52,599 bases of DNA from Deltaproteobacteria bacterium (lineage in GTDB: Bacteria; Desulfobacterota; Desulfobulbia; Desulfobulbales; JAGXFP01), in NCBI GenBank assembly GCA_020056965.1, contig JAGVGT010000064.1, positions 1 through 52,599 of the forward strand, in the 5' to 3' direction. The notes beneath the pieces are model-generated. The model did no database searches. It saw only the letters and a list, made by a program, of their open reading frames with translations, and had not been told where the DNA came from. The position numbers and the translations under genes are program-made. Numbering within the stretch: the first letter of the stretch is position 1; each line of letters begins with the position of its first letter. Below are positions 44,702-52,547 of the stretch, one piece after another.

Positions 44702-45102
44702 TTCACCGCCAGTAATTTGTCCAGTTGCTCCTGCAGGGCCTTCTTCTCCAGAAAACCTTCATGGCGGAAGCTCTCCTTGCCGCTTCGATCATAAACGATT
44801 TGGGTGGGGATGGTGAAAACCTTGAAGTTCTTGGCCTTACCGGCGTTGGCCTGGTCCCAGACGTCGATGAAAATGACCTCGGCCTTTCCCTTGTATTCTG
44901 CCCGCAGCTCCTCCAGAATCGGCGCCATCATTTTGCAGGGGATGCAGGTTTTAGCGCCTAGATCCACCAGGGTGACGGTATTTTTCACCGGGATGCCCGG
45001 GACGATTTCCGTTGATTTGCTGGAGTCGGCGGCCTGGGAGCAGCCGACGACAGATAAGAGCGAAAACAGGATCAGGGTGGTGACGGTGAACAATTGTTTC
45101 AT
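44698..45102 (-). CDS. Thioredoxin-fold lipoprotein (CIPC active site)
   Basis: The 134-residue protein has a lipoprotein signal ending SVVGC (Cys21). The thioredoxin domain carries LVDLGAKTCIPCKMMAPIL (Cys53 and Cys56) and FTIPTQIVYDRSGKE with the cis-Pro. Anchored in the periplasmic face, it is the likely reductive partner of CcdA, whose start codon overlaps its stop. The start at 45102 follows GGAG; the open frame extends upstream without homology. It lies 49 nt after the YedE-type gene. Confidence 0.92.
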   Translation of the reverse strand: MKQLFTVTTLILFSLLSVVGCSQAADSSKSTEIVPGIPVKNTVTLVDLGAKTCIPCKMMAPILEELRAEYKGKAEVIFIDVWDQANAGKAKNFKVFTIPTQIVYDRSGKESFRHEGFLEKKALQEQLDKLLAVK

Positions 45103-45151
45103 GACGGGATTCTCCAGTGTAAGTTGAGGGTAGGCTTTTCGAGCAAAAGTA

Positions 45152-46258
45152 TTAATCAAGACCGGTCTGAAATTCCGGGGCAATACCGTAGCCGCGCCGC
45201 CGGTTAACCAGGCCAATCGCCAGCAAGATGAGGAATCCGGCCACCACCGCCATCTGGGCGGCGGGCGGGGTGCCGGCGGAATTCCCGGCCAGGTTCCAGT
45301 TCTGCACCAGGGCCGCCCCCACCAGCATCCCGAAGACCGTGGCCGCGCCGTCGGTGTCGCCTTCCCCGGCGACGATCAACTGGCGCAGCGGGCAGCCCTT
45401 GACCAGCACCGAGCCAAAACCGGTCAGGGCCAGGCCTAAGAAGTTCCAGCCGTAACTCTCATTGGAGCTGGGCTGGCCGTGCAGGGCGAGGTTGAACTGC
45501 CCGGTCAAGATACTGGTCACGGTGGCAAAGAGAAAAAATGCGCCGATGGCCAGCAACAGCCCGGTGGAACGCGGACAGGACATGAACTCCCGCGGCCCCC
45601 AGAGAAAAATCCGGGCGATGCCGCCGGTGATGCAGAACTGGGTGTGCTGCGCCCAGGCGCCGATGAGCAGACCCACGCCCAAGGAGAGCAGGAAGGGGGC
45701 ATATTGGGCGCCGCCCCCGGTATCGCTGAACAGAATAAAGGCGGGTCGGACGATGGTGAAGAGCAGCAAGAGCAACATAATCGCGGGCAGGACATAGCCG
45801 GAGGCGACCGGGACTCGCTGGGGCTGGCCCAGTTGAAAGCCGTTTTCGATGAACTCCAGGCCTACGTAAATGCCACCGGCCAACCCGGCCAAGCCCGCCA
45901 GGGCACCAAGATCTCCGGCGGCAATCCGCAGCACCATCTTCACCGGGCAGCCGATAAAGACCGAGCAACCGATAACCAGGAGGATGCCGATCAGAAAGCG
46001 CAACACCGGCGAGCCGCCACCGGTCGGAACAAATCGCCCCCGCCAGAGCGCCCAGGCGAAACTGCCCAGCACCAGGGCCGGAATCTCCGGCCGCAGATAC
46101 TGCATCCGGCTATTCTGGTGCAATCCCAACGCCCCGCTGATGTTCTCCAGAAAGCAGGAGATGCACAGGCCGGTGTTGGCCGGGTTGCCATACCAGGAAA
46201 GCAGCACGGCGCCAACGCCGATCACCGCGCCCATGGCGACAAAAAGACTCTTCTTCAC
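45152..46258 (-). CDS. YedE/YeeE-family sulfur or selenium transporter
   Basis: The 368-residue membrane protein has two related halves with the YeeE/YedE Cys motifs: GLCISCFLENISGALG near the start, GCSVFIGCPVKMVLRIAAGDLGAL, HTQFCITGGIARIF and VLVKGCPLRQLIVAGEGD. YeeE relatives take up thiosulfate, and YedE members are linked to selenium metabolism. The neighbouring thioredoxin lipoprotein, CcdA and rhodaneses favour a sulfane sulfur or thiosulfate role, by inference. It heads an operon of five genes that ends at the stem-loop near 42200. Confidence 0.9.
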   Translation of the reverse strand: MKKSLFVAMGAVIGVGAVLLSWYGNPANTGLCISCFLENISGALGLHQNSRMQYLRPEIPALVLGSFAWALWRGRFVPTGGGSPVLRFLIGILLVIGCSVFIGCPVKMVLRIAAGDLGALAGLAGLAGGIYVGLEFIENGFQLGQPQRVPVASGYVLPAIMLLLLLFTIVRPAFILFSDTGGGAQYAPFLLSLGVGLLIGAWAQHTQFCITGGIARIFLWGPREFMSCPRSTGLLLAIGAFFLFATVTSILTGQFNLALHGQPSSNESYGWNFLGLALTGFGSVLVKGCPLRQLIVAGEGDTDGAATVFGMLVGAALVQNWNLAGNSAGTPPAAQMAVVAGFLILLAIGLVNRRRGYGIAPEFQTGLD

Positions 46259-46358
46259 TTAGTTCTCCCTAGCCGCTATGGATAAACCAAAACCAATACA
46301 ATTAACCTTTACGCCTTTGCGTCTTTGCGTTGAAAAATGCTTTTTTGCATGACCCCGT

Positions 46359-46472
46359 TGCAAAACTCGTCATTCCGGCAGTCCTTAAGCCGGAATCCAG
46401 TGGTTTTCAGGACAAGGATAGTGGATTCCGGCTAAAAACCTGCCGGAATGACGACACTTTTAGACTTATGCA
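46359..46472. repeat. CGTCATTCCGGC-type palindromic repeat, copy 3
   Basis: CGTCATTCCGGCAGTCCTTA (46368 onward) is mirrored by the arm ending CCTGCCGGAATGACG (46422-46453). Outer ends TTGCAAAACTC and TTATGCAAG extend the symmetry. It fills the gap between the TPR gene and the YedE-type gene. Confidence 0.8.
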
Positions 46473-46492
46473 AGAGCCTTGCGAGTTCATCT

Positions 46493-47053
46493 TTAATCAC
46501 TACAGCCGCCGGCCAGTTTCCGCAGCATGTAGCGAAATTCTTCCCGGCTTTCCCGCCTGGCCTGGTCATTGGGATTGGCCGCCAGGGCCGTGTTGATCGC
46601 CCCTTCCGCTTCCCGAACGGTGTTGCGGATCTTTTTACCCTGATAGTGCGGGGACTTCTTCTCCAGATAATCGAGATTCAGGTCCAGCGCCTGCCGGAAG
46701 GCGTGCATGGCGGCAATGGGTTCCTGGCGGCGGATGTGATAGTCCGCCAGCATGATCAAGGGCTCAGCCTGGTAGGGGTTGGCGGCAATCAACTCGTTCA
46801 GCACCGGTTGAAGTCGATCCAAGTTGCCCACCGACAGCAGTTGTCCTGCCGTCTTCAGCTTGGCGGCGTATTCCGGCGAGATCGCAAGCGCTGCTGCCTC
46901 GGCCCGCTTGGCCTTGAGGCCTGGCGGGGGCGTGGTATCCAGGGTAGTGACCAGATAAGCGAGCACCAGCCCCAGGGCCAGCATGGCCCCACCCGTCCAG
47001 CGATCCAAACCGTCCCATTTCGGGAGGCGACGTTGATTAAGGTTTTGCAGCAT
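46493..47053 (-). CDS. Membrane-anchored TPR-like protein
   Basis: The 186-residue protein has one transmembrane helix at ~20-40 (RWTGGAMLALGLVLAYLV). TPR-like helical pairs follow (LLSVGNLDRLQPVLNELIAANPYQAEPLIMLADYHIRR... and AMHAFRQALDLNLDYLEKK). It probably scaffolds periplasmic or membrane partners. The start overlaps the end of the rhodanese gene by 17 nt, so the two are likely made together. Function is otherwise unknown. Confidence 0.78.
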   Translation of the reverse strand: MLQNLNQRRLPKWDGLDRWTGGAMLALGLVLAYLVTTLDTTPPPGLKAKRAEAAALAISPEYAAKLKTAGQLLSVGNLDRLQPVLNELIAANPYQAEPLIMLADYHIRRQEPIAAMHAFRQALDLNLDYLEKKSPHYQGKKIRNTVREAEGAINTALAANPNDQARRESREEFRYMLRKLAGGCSD

Positions 47054-47489
47054 CGGCCAATGCCTTTGCCTTGTCGCCGCGAAGGAGATCGGCCAACCCG
47101 AGCAGGCCGTCTTCCAGGTACTTGGCCTTATAGCCCTTGGTGGTCAGAAAAATCCGGGCCAGATTGGCGCGGTCATTATGGGGGCAGGCCGTGACGATGA
47201 GTTTGTCCTTGTCCAGTTCGCCGAGGCGGGCGGGCAGTTCGTTCAGGGGGATATTCCTGGCGAGTCCCATGCGCCAGGCCGCAAACTCCTCGGGAAAGCG
47301 GATATCGATGAACTGCACCTCGCCTTTTTTCAGCAACTCCACCAGCTCCTTGCTGTCGATCTTCATCTCCTTGCGAGCGGCATAATCAAACTTACTCAGA
47401 TAGTCATCCAGCTCCACCGCCCCGGCATAAACCGGCAGCAGGCAGAGCGCCAGGGTGAAAACAAGTGTTCGTGCGGACCGTGATTTCAT
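47037..47489 (-). CDS. Exported single-domain rhodanese
   Basis: The 150-residue protein has a signal peptide (LVFTLALCLLPVYAGA). The rhodanese domain carries VQFIDIRFPEEFAAWRMG and active Cys in IVTACPHNDRANLAR. It should carry persulfide sulfur in the periplasm. Its start lies 18 nt after the arsM stop, and its end overlaps the TPR gene. The CPHNDRA loop is a variant of the usual CxxGxR. Confidence 0.9.
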   Translation of the reverse strand: MKSRSARTLVFTLALCLLPVYAGAVELDDYLSKFDYAARKEMKIDSKELVELLKKGEVQFIDIRFPEEFAAWRMGLARNIPLNELPARLGELDKDKLIVTACPHNDRANLARIFLTTKGYKAKYLEDGLLGLADLLRGDKAKALADAAKP

Positions 47490-47507
47490 GCGGGTTTCCT
47501 CGTCTTT

Positions 47508-48317
47508 TCAATATGCTAGCGGTTTTACGGCCTCAATGGTCGCGGAAACGACATAATCCTCGATCTTGCTACCGGGCGCCCAGTCTCGGATGAAGGCCCG
47601 GCTTTCATCTTTCGGCCTGATCCGGATTTCCTCAAAGCCGACTCGCTGCAACATTGACTCAAGTTCCGAGATGAAAGATGCGCCCGCGATACATCCGGTG
47701 TACATCGCCATGTCTTTCTTGACGGCCTCGGGCATCGCAGCGGTGGCAACAACATCGGAAATCGCCAGTCTTCCGCCAGGTTTCAAAACGCGGAAGGCCT
47801 CCTTGAAGACCCTTTCCTTCTCGGGCGAAAGGTTGATGACGCAATTTGAGATGATGACATCAATAAGCCCATCGGCAACCGGTAGATTTTCCAATTCTCC
47901 CAGCCGAAAATCGACGTTCCAGAAGCCGGAATTATTGGCGTTTCCGCGAGACGTGGTGATCATCTCCGGGGTCATGTCAACCCCGATAACCTGCCCCGTC
48001 TCACCAACGGCCCGCGCCGCCAGGAAACAGTCGAAGCCGCCGCCGCTACCCAGATCGAGCACCGTTTCGCCAGGTTGCAGGGAGGCAATAGCCTGCGGAT
48101 TGCCGCAGCCAAGCCCCATGTTCGCCCCGGCCGGAACCGCCGCTACATCCTCGCCGGAATAACCCAAACCAAGCGAAATGTCCGCTGCCGTTACCGCATT
48201 GGGCGATCCACAACAAGATGAGGTTGAGCAGCAGCAACCGGCACCTGCCGAGGCCGCTACATTTCCGTAATTCTCCCGAACTGCACTGCGAATCTCGTCA
48301 TGCTTTTGCTTGGTCAT
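47508..48317 (-). CDS. arsM: Arsenite S-adenosylmethionine methyltransferase
   Basis: The 269-residue enzyme methylates arsenite to volatile or less toxic species. It has the SAM motif VLDLGSGGGFDCFLAAR and the arsenic-binding Cys in GLGCGNP (Cys71), SNCVINLSP (Cys159) and YTGCIAGA (Cys209). Its N-terminus also carries a Cys-rich cluster (GCCCSTSSCCG, residues 27-37) of unknown role. The start at 48317 follows GAGGAGGAGG. It begins an operon with the rhodanese and TPR genes, far from the arsR-acr3-arsC operon. Confidence 0.95.
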   Translation of the reverse strand: MTKQKHDEIRSAVRENYGNVAASAGAGCCCSTSSCCGSPNAVTAADISLGLGYSGEDVAAVPAGANMGLGCGNPQAIASLQPGETVLDLGSGGGFDCFLAARAVGETGQVIGVDMTPEMITTSRGNANNSGFWNVDFRLGELENLPVADGLIDVIISNCVINLSPEKERVFKEAFRVLKPGGRLAISDVVATAAMPEAVKKDMAMYTGCIAGASFISELESMLQRVGFEEIRIRPKDESRAFIRDWAPGSKIEDYVVSATIEAVKPLAY

Positions 48318-48396
48318 TTGAACCTCCTCCTCTCGCCAGATCTTTTCTGATCCGTGCATTGCTCGTGGTCATGGGCCGGTGCCTGGTCGGCCATGG

Positions 48397-49566
48397 TTAT
48401 TCCGCATCCAGGTGGGGTTCATGGCGGATAACCAACGCCGCCAGGATCAGCAATCCGGCCAGCAGGGTTCCATAAAGCGTGAAAAACCGCAGGTAGGAAG
48501 AACCGGCAATGATCCGGCCACCGATGGCGGTACCAACCCCGCCGCCGCCCATGAAGCAGAAAGCCACCAGCGACATCGCCGCGCCCCGGGCTTTTTTGGC
48601 GAACATGGTGGCGCGGGTCAAGAGTGAGGAATGGGCCAGCATGAAGCCGAAGCCAAGTAAACCAACCCCGCCGACCACCCCGACCAAATTGGTACCCATG
48701 GCCCCAAACAGTCCGTTTGCTGCCGTGGCGCTGGCCAGGCCGATCAGCAAGACCTTCCGGCGGCCCATTTTGTCGGCCAGTTTGCCACTCAATCGGCCAC
48801 CGACGACTGCCATAACCCCGAAGGCGGTCATGATCAGGCCGATCCTGAGATAATTGAAGTGGAACTGATTTTCGAGAAAGCCGCCGAGATAGGAGAAAGA
48901 ACCTACAATCAGCCCGCCTTCCAGGGCCACGACCAGGTAAGTCCAGGCGCTTTGGCTATGGCCGAGCAGGGTGAAATATGGGCGGATAAAATGACTGTGC
49001 GGGTTTTTTTGCGAAGGGATGTGACGGCCCAGGGTGAAAAGCAGCAGGGTGGAGACAATGGCCAGAACGGCGTAGAGGGCGAAGACCCAGCGCCAGTTCA
49101 GGAAATAGGCGATGCTGCCGCCGATGGCCATACTTAAACCCTGGCCCAGAAAGGAGATGCCCATGAACATGCCGATCGCGGATTGGCGCTCTTGCATGGG
49201 GAAAAGATCTCCGATCAAGGCCAGGGAAACCGGCATGACACAGGCGGCGAAAATGCCGGTTAAGGCCCGGTAAATTGCCAGGTCGGTCAAGGTCGAGCCA
49301 ATGGCGCACAGGCCGGTGGCGACGGTAAAGATGATCATCGACCAGGTAATGATCTGCCGTTTACCGTAACGATCAGCCAGCGGCCCGAAGATCAGCTGAA
49401 AAAGACCGAAGGGGATCATGTAGGCGGAGATCAGCAGCCCAGCCCGGGTGACTGGAATGTTCAAATCACCGGCAATGGCCGGCAGGATGGGGGAAACCAC
49501 CCAATTGTCGGCCATGACGACGAACCCTGCCAGGCCGAGGATAAGAAGAAAACTTTTTTTGTTCAT
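48397..49566 (-). CDS. MFS transporter
   Basis: The 389-residue protein has about twelve transmembrane helices and MFS motif A, GPLADRYGKRQI, in the loop after helix 2, repeated as GKLADKMGRRKV in the second half. The VVSPILPAIAGDL helix 1 and RALTGIFAACVMPVSLALIGDLFP segments suggest a DHA1-type drug or metabolite exporter. The start at 49566 follows GAGG. Directly upstream is a strongly structured leader. Its position between a GPGCxxC/Usp pair and arsM suggests a role with thiol or arsenic stress, but that is inference. Confidence 0.9.
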   Translation of the reverse strand: MNKKSFLLILGLAGFVVMADNWVVSPILPAIAGDLNIPVTRAGLLISAYMIPFGLFQLIFGPLADRYGKRQIITWSMIIFTVATGLCAIGSTLTDLAIYRALTGIFAACVMPVSLALIGDLFPMQERQSAIGMFMGISFLGQGLSMAIGGSIAYFLNWRWVFALYAVLAIVSTLLLFTLGRHIPSQKNPHSHFIRPYFTLLGHSQSAWTYLVVALEGGLIVGSFSYLGGFLENQFHFNYLRIGLIMTAFGVMAVVGGRLSGKLADKMGRRKVLLIGLASATAANGLFGAMGTNLVGVVGGVGLLGFGFMLAHSSLLTRATMFAKKARGAAMSLVAFCFMGGGGVGTAIGGRIIAGSSYLRFFTLYGTLLAGLLILAALVIRHEPHLDAE

Positions 49567-49579
49567 TTTATTGCCTCGT

Positions 49580-49642
49580 GTGGTTACTGATGAATTATGA
49601 GATAGGCCCTTGTTACAAGAACAGGCGTCTCTCAGTAACCAC
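49580..49642 (-). ncRNA. Structured leader RNA candidate upstream of the MFS gene
   Basis: On the minus strand a perfect 11-bp outer helix GUGGUUACUGA/UCAGUAACCAC encloses GAGA/UCUC and an inner hairpin GUUCUUG-UAA-CAAGGGC with two G-U pairs. The outer helix ends just before the ribosome binding site (ACGAGG) of the MFS gene. It resembles no riboswitch that I recognise. It may be a regulatory leader, or simply a stable intercistronic hairpin. Confidence 0.55.
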
Positions 49643-49680
49643 GCCACCAGCAGCGGCAGATCAGGGTAAAGCGTTTCATG

Positions 49681-50169
49681 TCAGCTCCGAGCCTCCCGCA
49701 GCCATTCCTCGATTTGGGCGCGGCTGGGCAGTCGACCGGCGCATTTCAGTACCCCGTTTACCACCAGGGCCGGAGTTCGCATGACCCCGAAACGGCCAAT
49801 CTCGTCCAAGTCGTGGATCTGCAAGATATCGGCGGCAAGGCCCAGCTCGGCCATGATTTCGAAGACCAGCTTTTGCATATTGTTGCAGGAAACACAGCCG
49901 GGCCCAAGGATGCGGATGACCAGTTCGTCATCGTGAGGTTGGGTGCCTCCCCGCAGCCGGGTAATTTCCTTGGCGATGGCGGCGCGATAGGCTGTGATGG
50001 CGGTGGTGGGGACGTAGTTCTTAGCCGCTGTATCGGTAAAAACTTGGGTAACGGCGCTCTCCAGGTCGAGCTCTTTGCAGTCAGCCAGCTTGTTTAATGC
50101 GATGTCCAGTCCGATCAAACCGACCGATGCCTTGCCGATGCGTAGCGTTCTTGGTTGCGGTAAGTCCAT
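49681..50169 (-). CDS. GPGCxxC thioredoxin-like protein with N-terminal extension (copy 2)
   Basis: The 162-residue protein has a C-terminal minimal thioredoxin domain with LVIRILGPGCVSCNNMQKLV (CVSC) and RTPALVVNGVLKCAG. An N-terminal domain of ~75 residues (TLRIGKASVGLIGLDIALNK ... YRAAIAKEITRL) is not recognised. The ATG at 50169 has AGGGGGT upstream; an alternative GTG at 50214 would overlap the Usp stop (GTGA). It follows the Usp gene directly. The N-terminal part may place the redox domain on a partner. Confidence 0.85.
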   Translation of the reverse strand: MDLPQPRTLRIGKASVGLIGLDIALNKLADCKELDLESAVTQVFTDTAAKNYVPTTAITAYRAAIAKEITRLRGGTQPHDDELVIRILGPGCVSCNNMQKLVFEIMAELGLAADILQIHDLDEIGRFGVMRTPALVVNGVLKCAGRLPSRAQIEEWLREARS

Positions 50170-50210
50170 CTGCTCGGCACCCCCTGGAGACGACTGTGGC
50201 CTATAAAAGT

Positions 50211-51113
50211 TCACTGGCTAGCTGCCCCTAAATCGGCCCCGTCTTCAGTCAATACTTGCGGAAGCGCCGGGATCAGAAGAATCGGTTGTTCGGCATGCCG
50301 GACTACTTGGTGCGCTACGCTGCCCAGTAAGAGCTCCCTGGTAATGCCCTTGCCCTGGGTGCCCATGAGGATCAGGGAGCAGCCCTTGCTTTTAGCAATA
50401 TTCACCACTTCGTCGCCGGGGTTGCCCTGGACGAGTTCCACCTCCACCTGGGTTGCCCCGGCTCGTTCCAGCCAGAGTTGCAGTCGCTGCAGCCGGGCCG
50501 TATCCGGATCGCGCAGGGGTGGCAGGCGATGGCCGAGATGCGGGGCAGGGCGGGCGCCATCCTGGACGTGTAACAAGGTCACCCGGCAGTTCCTGGCGCG
50601 GATCAAGGACTCGAGGTAGGCGAAAGCGATTTCGGCCGGGTCGGAAAAATCGGTGGGAAAGAGGAGGTGGGAGAACAGTGCCTGGCAATCATGAGTTGCC
50701 TTCTCCGCCATCCCGGCTCGACTGAGCAACACCGGCCGGCGGGTTAAATGCAGGAGCTTGGCGGAGACGCTGCCCAGGGCAAGGGTGGTGGTGATGCCCC
50801 GACCATGGGTGCCGATGACGATGAGTGAGACTTCTTCGGTTTCGGCCAGGTCATGCAGCGCCTGGGCGGGCACCCCGCGCGGCATGGCCAGGGTAACCAC
50901 GAAGCCGGCCTCTTCCAGAAGCTTTTGCTGCCGTTCCATCTCAGGCAGGGCCTGGGCAAGCACCATCCCCTCCAGAGCTTGGGGGGTGTCGGCATTGAGA
51001 ATATAGGCCAGGATGATCTCCTTAACCCCACACTGCTTCAGGGGGATGACACCGCATAGGAGATTGTCCCCCGGCGGGTAAGGATCGACGCAGACCATAA
51101 TCTTGTTGAACAT
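50211..51113 (-). CDS. Tandem universal stress protein
   Basis: The 300-residue cytoplasmic protein has two UspA domains. Both show the ATP-binding pattern G-2x-G-9x-G: GTHGRGITTTLALGSVS at ~97-115 and GTQGKGITRELLLGSVA in the second half. The first begins MFNKIMVCVDPYPPGDN. Such proteins are induced by stress and may act in signalling. It leads into the GPGCxxC gene copy 2 with essentially no gap. Confidence 0.92.
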   Translation of the reverse strand: MFNKIMVCVDPYPPGDNLLCGVIPLKQCGVKEIILAYILNADTPQALEGMVLAQALPEMERQQKLLEEAGFVVTLAMPRGVPAQALHDLAETEEVSLIVIGTHGRGITTTLALGSVSAKLLHLTRRPVLLSRAGMAEKATHDCQALFSHLLFPTDFSDPAEIAFAYLESLIRARNCRVTLLHVQDGARPAPHLGHRLPPLRDPDTARLQRLQLWLERAGATQVEVELVQGNPGDEVVNIAKSKGCSLILMGTQGKGITRELLLGSVAHQVVRHAEQPILLIPALPQVLTEDGADLGAASQ

Positions 51114-51167
51114 GTCATCCCTCTTTGGTGATGTTCTACCCGCGAGTCAGCAGCAACCAACAATCTT

Positions 51168-51180
51168 GCAGACTGTCTGC
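51168..51180. promoter_or_regulatory. GCAGAC-T-GTCTGC palindrome upstream of the Usp gene
   Basis: A perfect 6-1-6 palindrome lies 55 nt before the Usp start in the 91-nt gap after the GPGCxxC copy 3 gene. It is a candidate operator only. Confidence 0.35.
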
Positions 51181-51204
51181 CGGATCAGCTCCTGCGGAAT
51201 CGTT

Positions 51205-51438
51205 TCATTTTTCCAGCCAGGCTAGAGCTTCTGCCGGCGACGGCACCTTACCGACGCATTTGATCTGGCCGTCGATCACCACCGCCGGGGTGGAGAAGAC
51301 CCCGAGCTTGGCGATCTGCTGAAAATCGCTGACCTTCTCGATGGTGGCGCTAACCCCCGCCTCCTTGACCGCAGCCGTCATGATCTTCTCCGCCTCACTG
51401 CATTTCGCGCAGCCGGGTCCCAGTACTTTGATATCCAT
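51205..51438 (-). CDS. Small GPGCxxC thioredoxin-like redox protein (copy 3)
   Basis: The 77-residue protein begins MDIKVLGPGCAKCSEAEKIM (CAKC active site) and has FSTPAVVIDGQIKCVGKVPS with the cis-Pro. It has the same minimal fold as the proteins at 42246-42488 and 49681-50169. It lies 14 nt after the ArsP-like permease gene, repeating the permease-then-redox-protein pairing seen at 42246-43977. This pairing suggests a functional partnership. Confidence 0.92.
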   Translation of the reverse strand: MDIKVLGPGCAKCSEAEKIMTAAVKEAGVSATIEKVSDFQQIAKLGVFSTPAVVIDGQIKCVGKVPSPAEALAWLEK

Positions 51439-51452
51439 GGTTACTCTCCTGA

Positions 51453-52547
51453 TTAAATGATGACATTGAACAGATAGCCGACCAGCATGATGCCGGTGGC
51501 CACCACCCCGATAAACACCGCGATCAGGGTGGGACGCAGTACCTTGCGCAGAATCACCATCTCCGGCAAGGAGAGGGCGATGACGCTCATCATGAAGGCT
51601 AGCACTGTGCCAAGGGCGGCGCCCTTTTCAAGCAGGGCGTGGACCACCGGGACGATCCCGGCGGCGTTGGAATACATTGGCACTCCGATGACCACCGCCA
51701 GCGGCACACTCCACCAGGCGCCCTTACCCATGATCGCGGCTAGCGCCCCCTCCGGCACATAGCCGTGAATCCCAGCCCCCACCGCAATGCCGGCGATGAC
51801 ATAGAGCCAGACCTTGCCGACGATCTCGACCACCGCATCCCGGCCGGCCCGGAAGCGCTCTTCCCAGGTGACTTTTTGCTCGGGACCGCTGTCAGCGCTG
51901 GTGCGAATCTCCAGCACCCAGCTTTCGATGTGGTGCTCCAAGCCCAAGCGGCCGATGACCCAGCCGGCAACGATGGCCACCAGCAACCCGGTAACCAGGT
52001 AGAGGGCGGCAACCTTCCAGCCCAGCAGGCCGTAGAGCAACACCAGGGCGATCTCGTTGACCATCGGTGCCGAGATCAGGAACGAGAAGGTCACCCCCAG
52101 CGGCACCCCGGCAGTGACGAAACCGATGAACAGCGGCACCGCCGAACAGGAGCAGAAGGGGGTGACAATGCCCAGCAGGGCGGCCAGGACATTGCCCACC
52201 GCCTCGCTCTTGCCGGCCAGGATGGCGCGGGTCTTCTCCGGGGTGAAGAAGGAACGGATGATGCCGACCCCGAAGATCACCAGGGCCAGGAGCATCAAGA
52301 CCTTGGGGGTGTCGTAGAGGAAGAACTGCAGGGCGGCGCCCAGGCGGCTTTGCGGCTCCAGTTCCAGGAGATCAAAGGTCAGAAAGCGGGAAAACTTTTC
52401 TAGTTGCAGATAGATACCAAACCAGAGACCGAGGGCCGACAGGGCGAGCAGCGTCCGGGCTATGGAGGAGTGGCTGGGGTTGCCGCCGATCCCCGGCTTT
52501 GCGGCGGCGTCTGGGCCGGGACTGGAATCTTTTTCGGTTGTTTTCAT
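51453..52547 (-). CDS. arsP-like: ArsP-like permease (DUF318)
   Basis: The 364-residue membrane protein has about eight to ten helices and the conserved TPFCSCSAVPLFIGFVTAGV stretch. The second half carries GVPMYSNAAGIVPVVHALLEKGAALGTVLAFMM. ArsP relatives export trivalent organoarsenicals such as methylarsenite; other relatives handle other soft metals. ArsM is encoded in the same region, so methylated arsenic is a plausible substrate, but that is inference. The ATG at 52547 has no strong ribosome binding site in view. Bases 52548-52599 beyond it hold no recognisable feature. Confidence 0.88.
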   Translation of the reverse strand: MKTTEKDSSPGPDAAAKPGIGGNPSHSSIARTLLALSALGLWFGIYLQLEKFSRFLTFDLLELEPQSRLGAALQFFLYDTPKVLMLLALVIFGVGIIRSFFTPEKTRAILAGKSEAVGNVLAALLGIVTPFCSCSAVPLFIGFVTAGVPLGVTFSFLISAPMVNEIALVLLYGLLGWKVAALYLVTGLLVAIVAGWVIGRLGLEHHIESWVLEIRTSADSGPEQKVTWEERFRAGRDAVVEIVGKVWLYVIAGIAVGAGIHGYVPEGALAAIMGKGAWWSVPLAVVIGVPMYSNAAGIVPVVHALLEKGAALGTVLAFMMSVIALSLPEMVILRKVLRPTLIAVFIGVVATGIMLVGYLFNVII

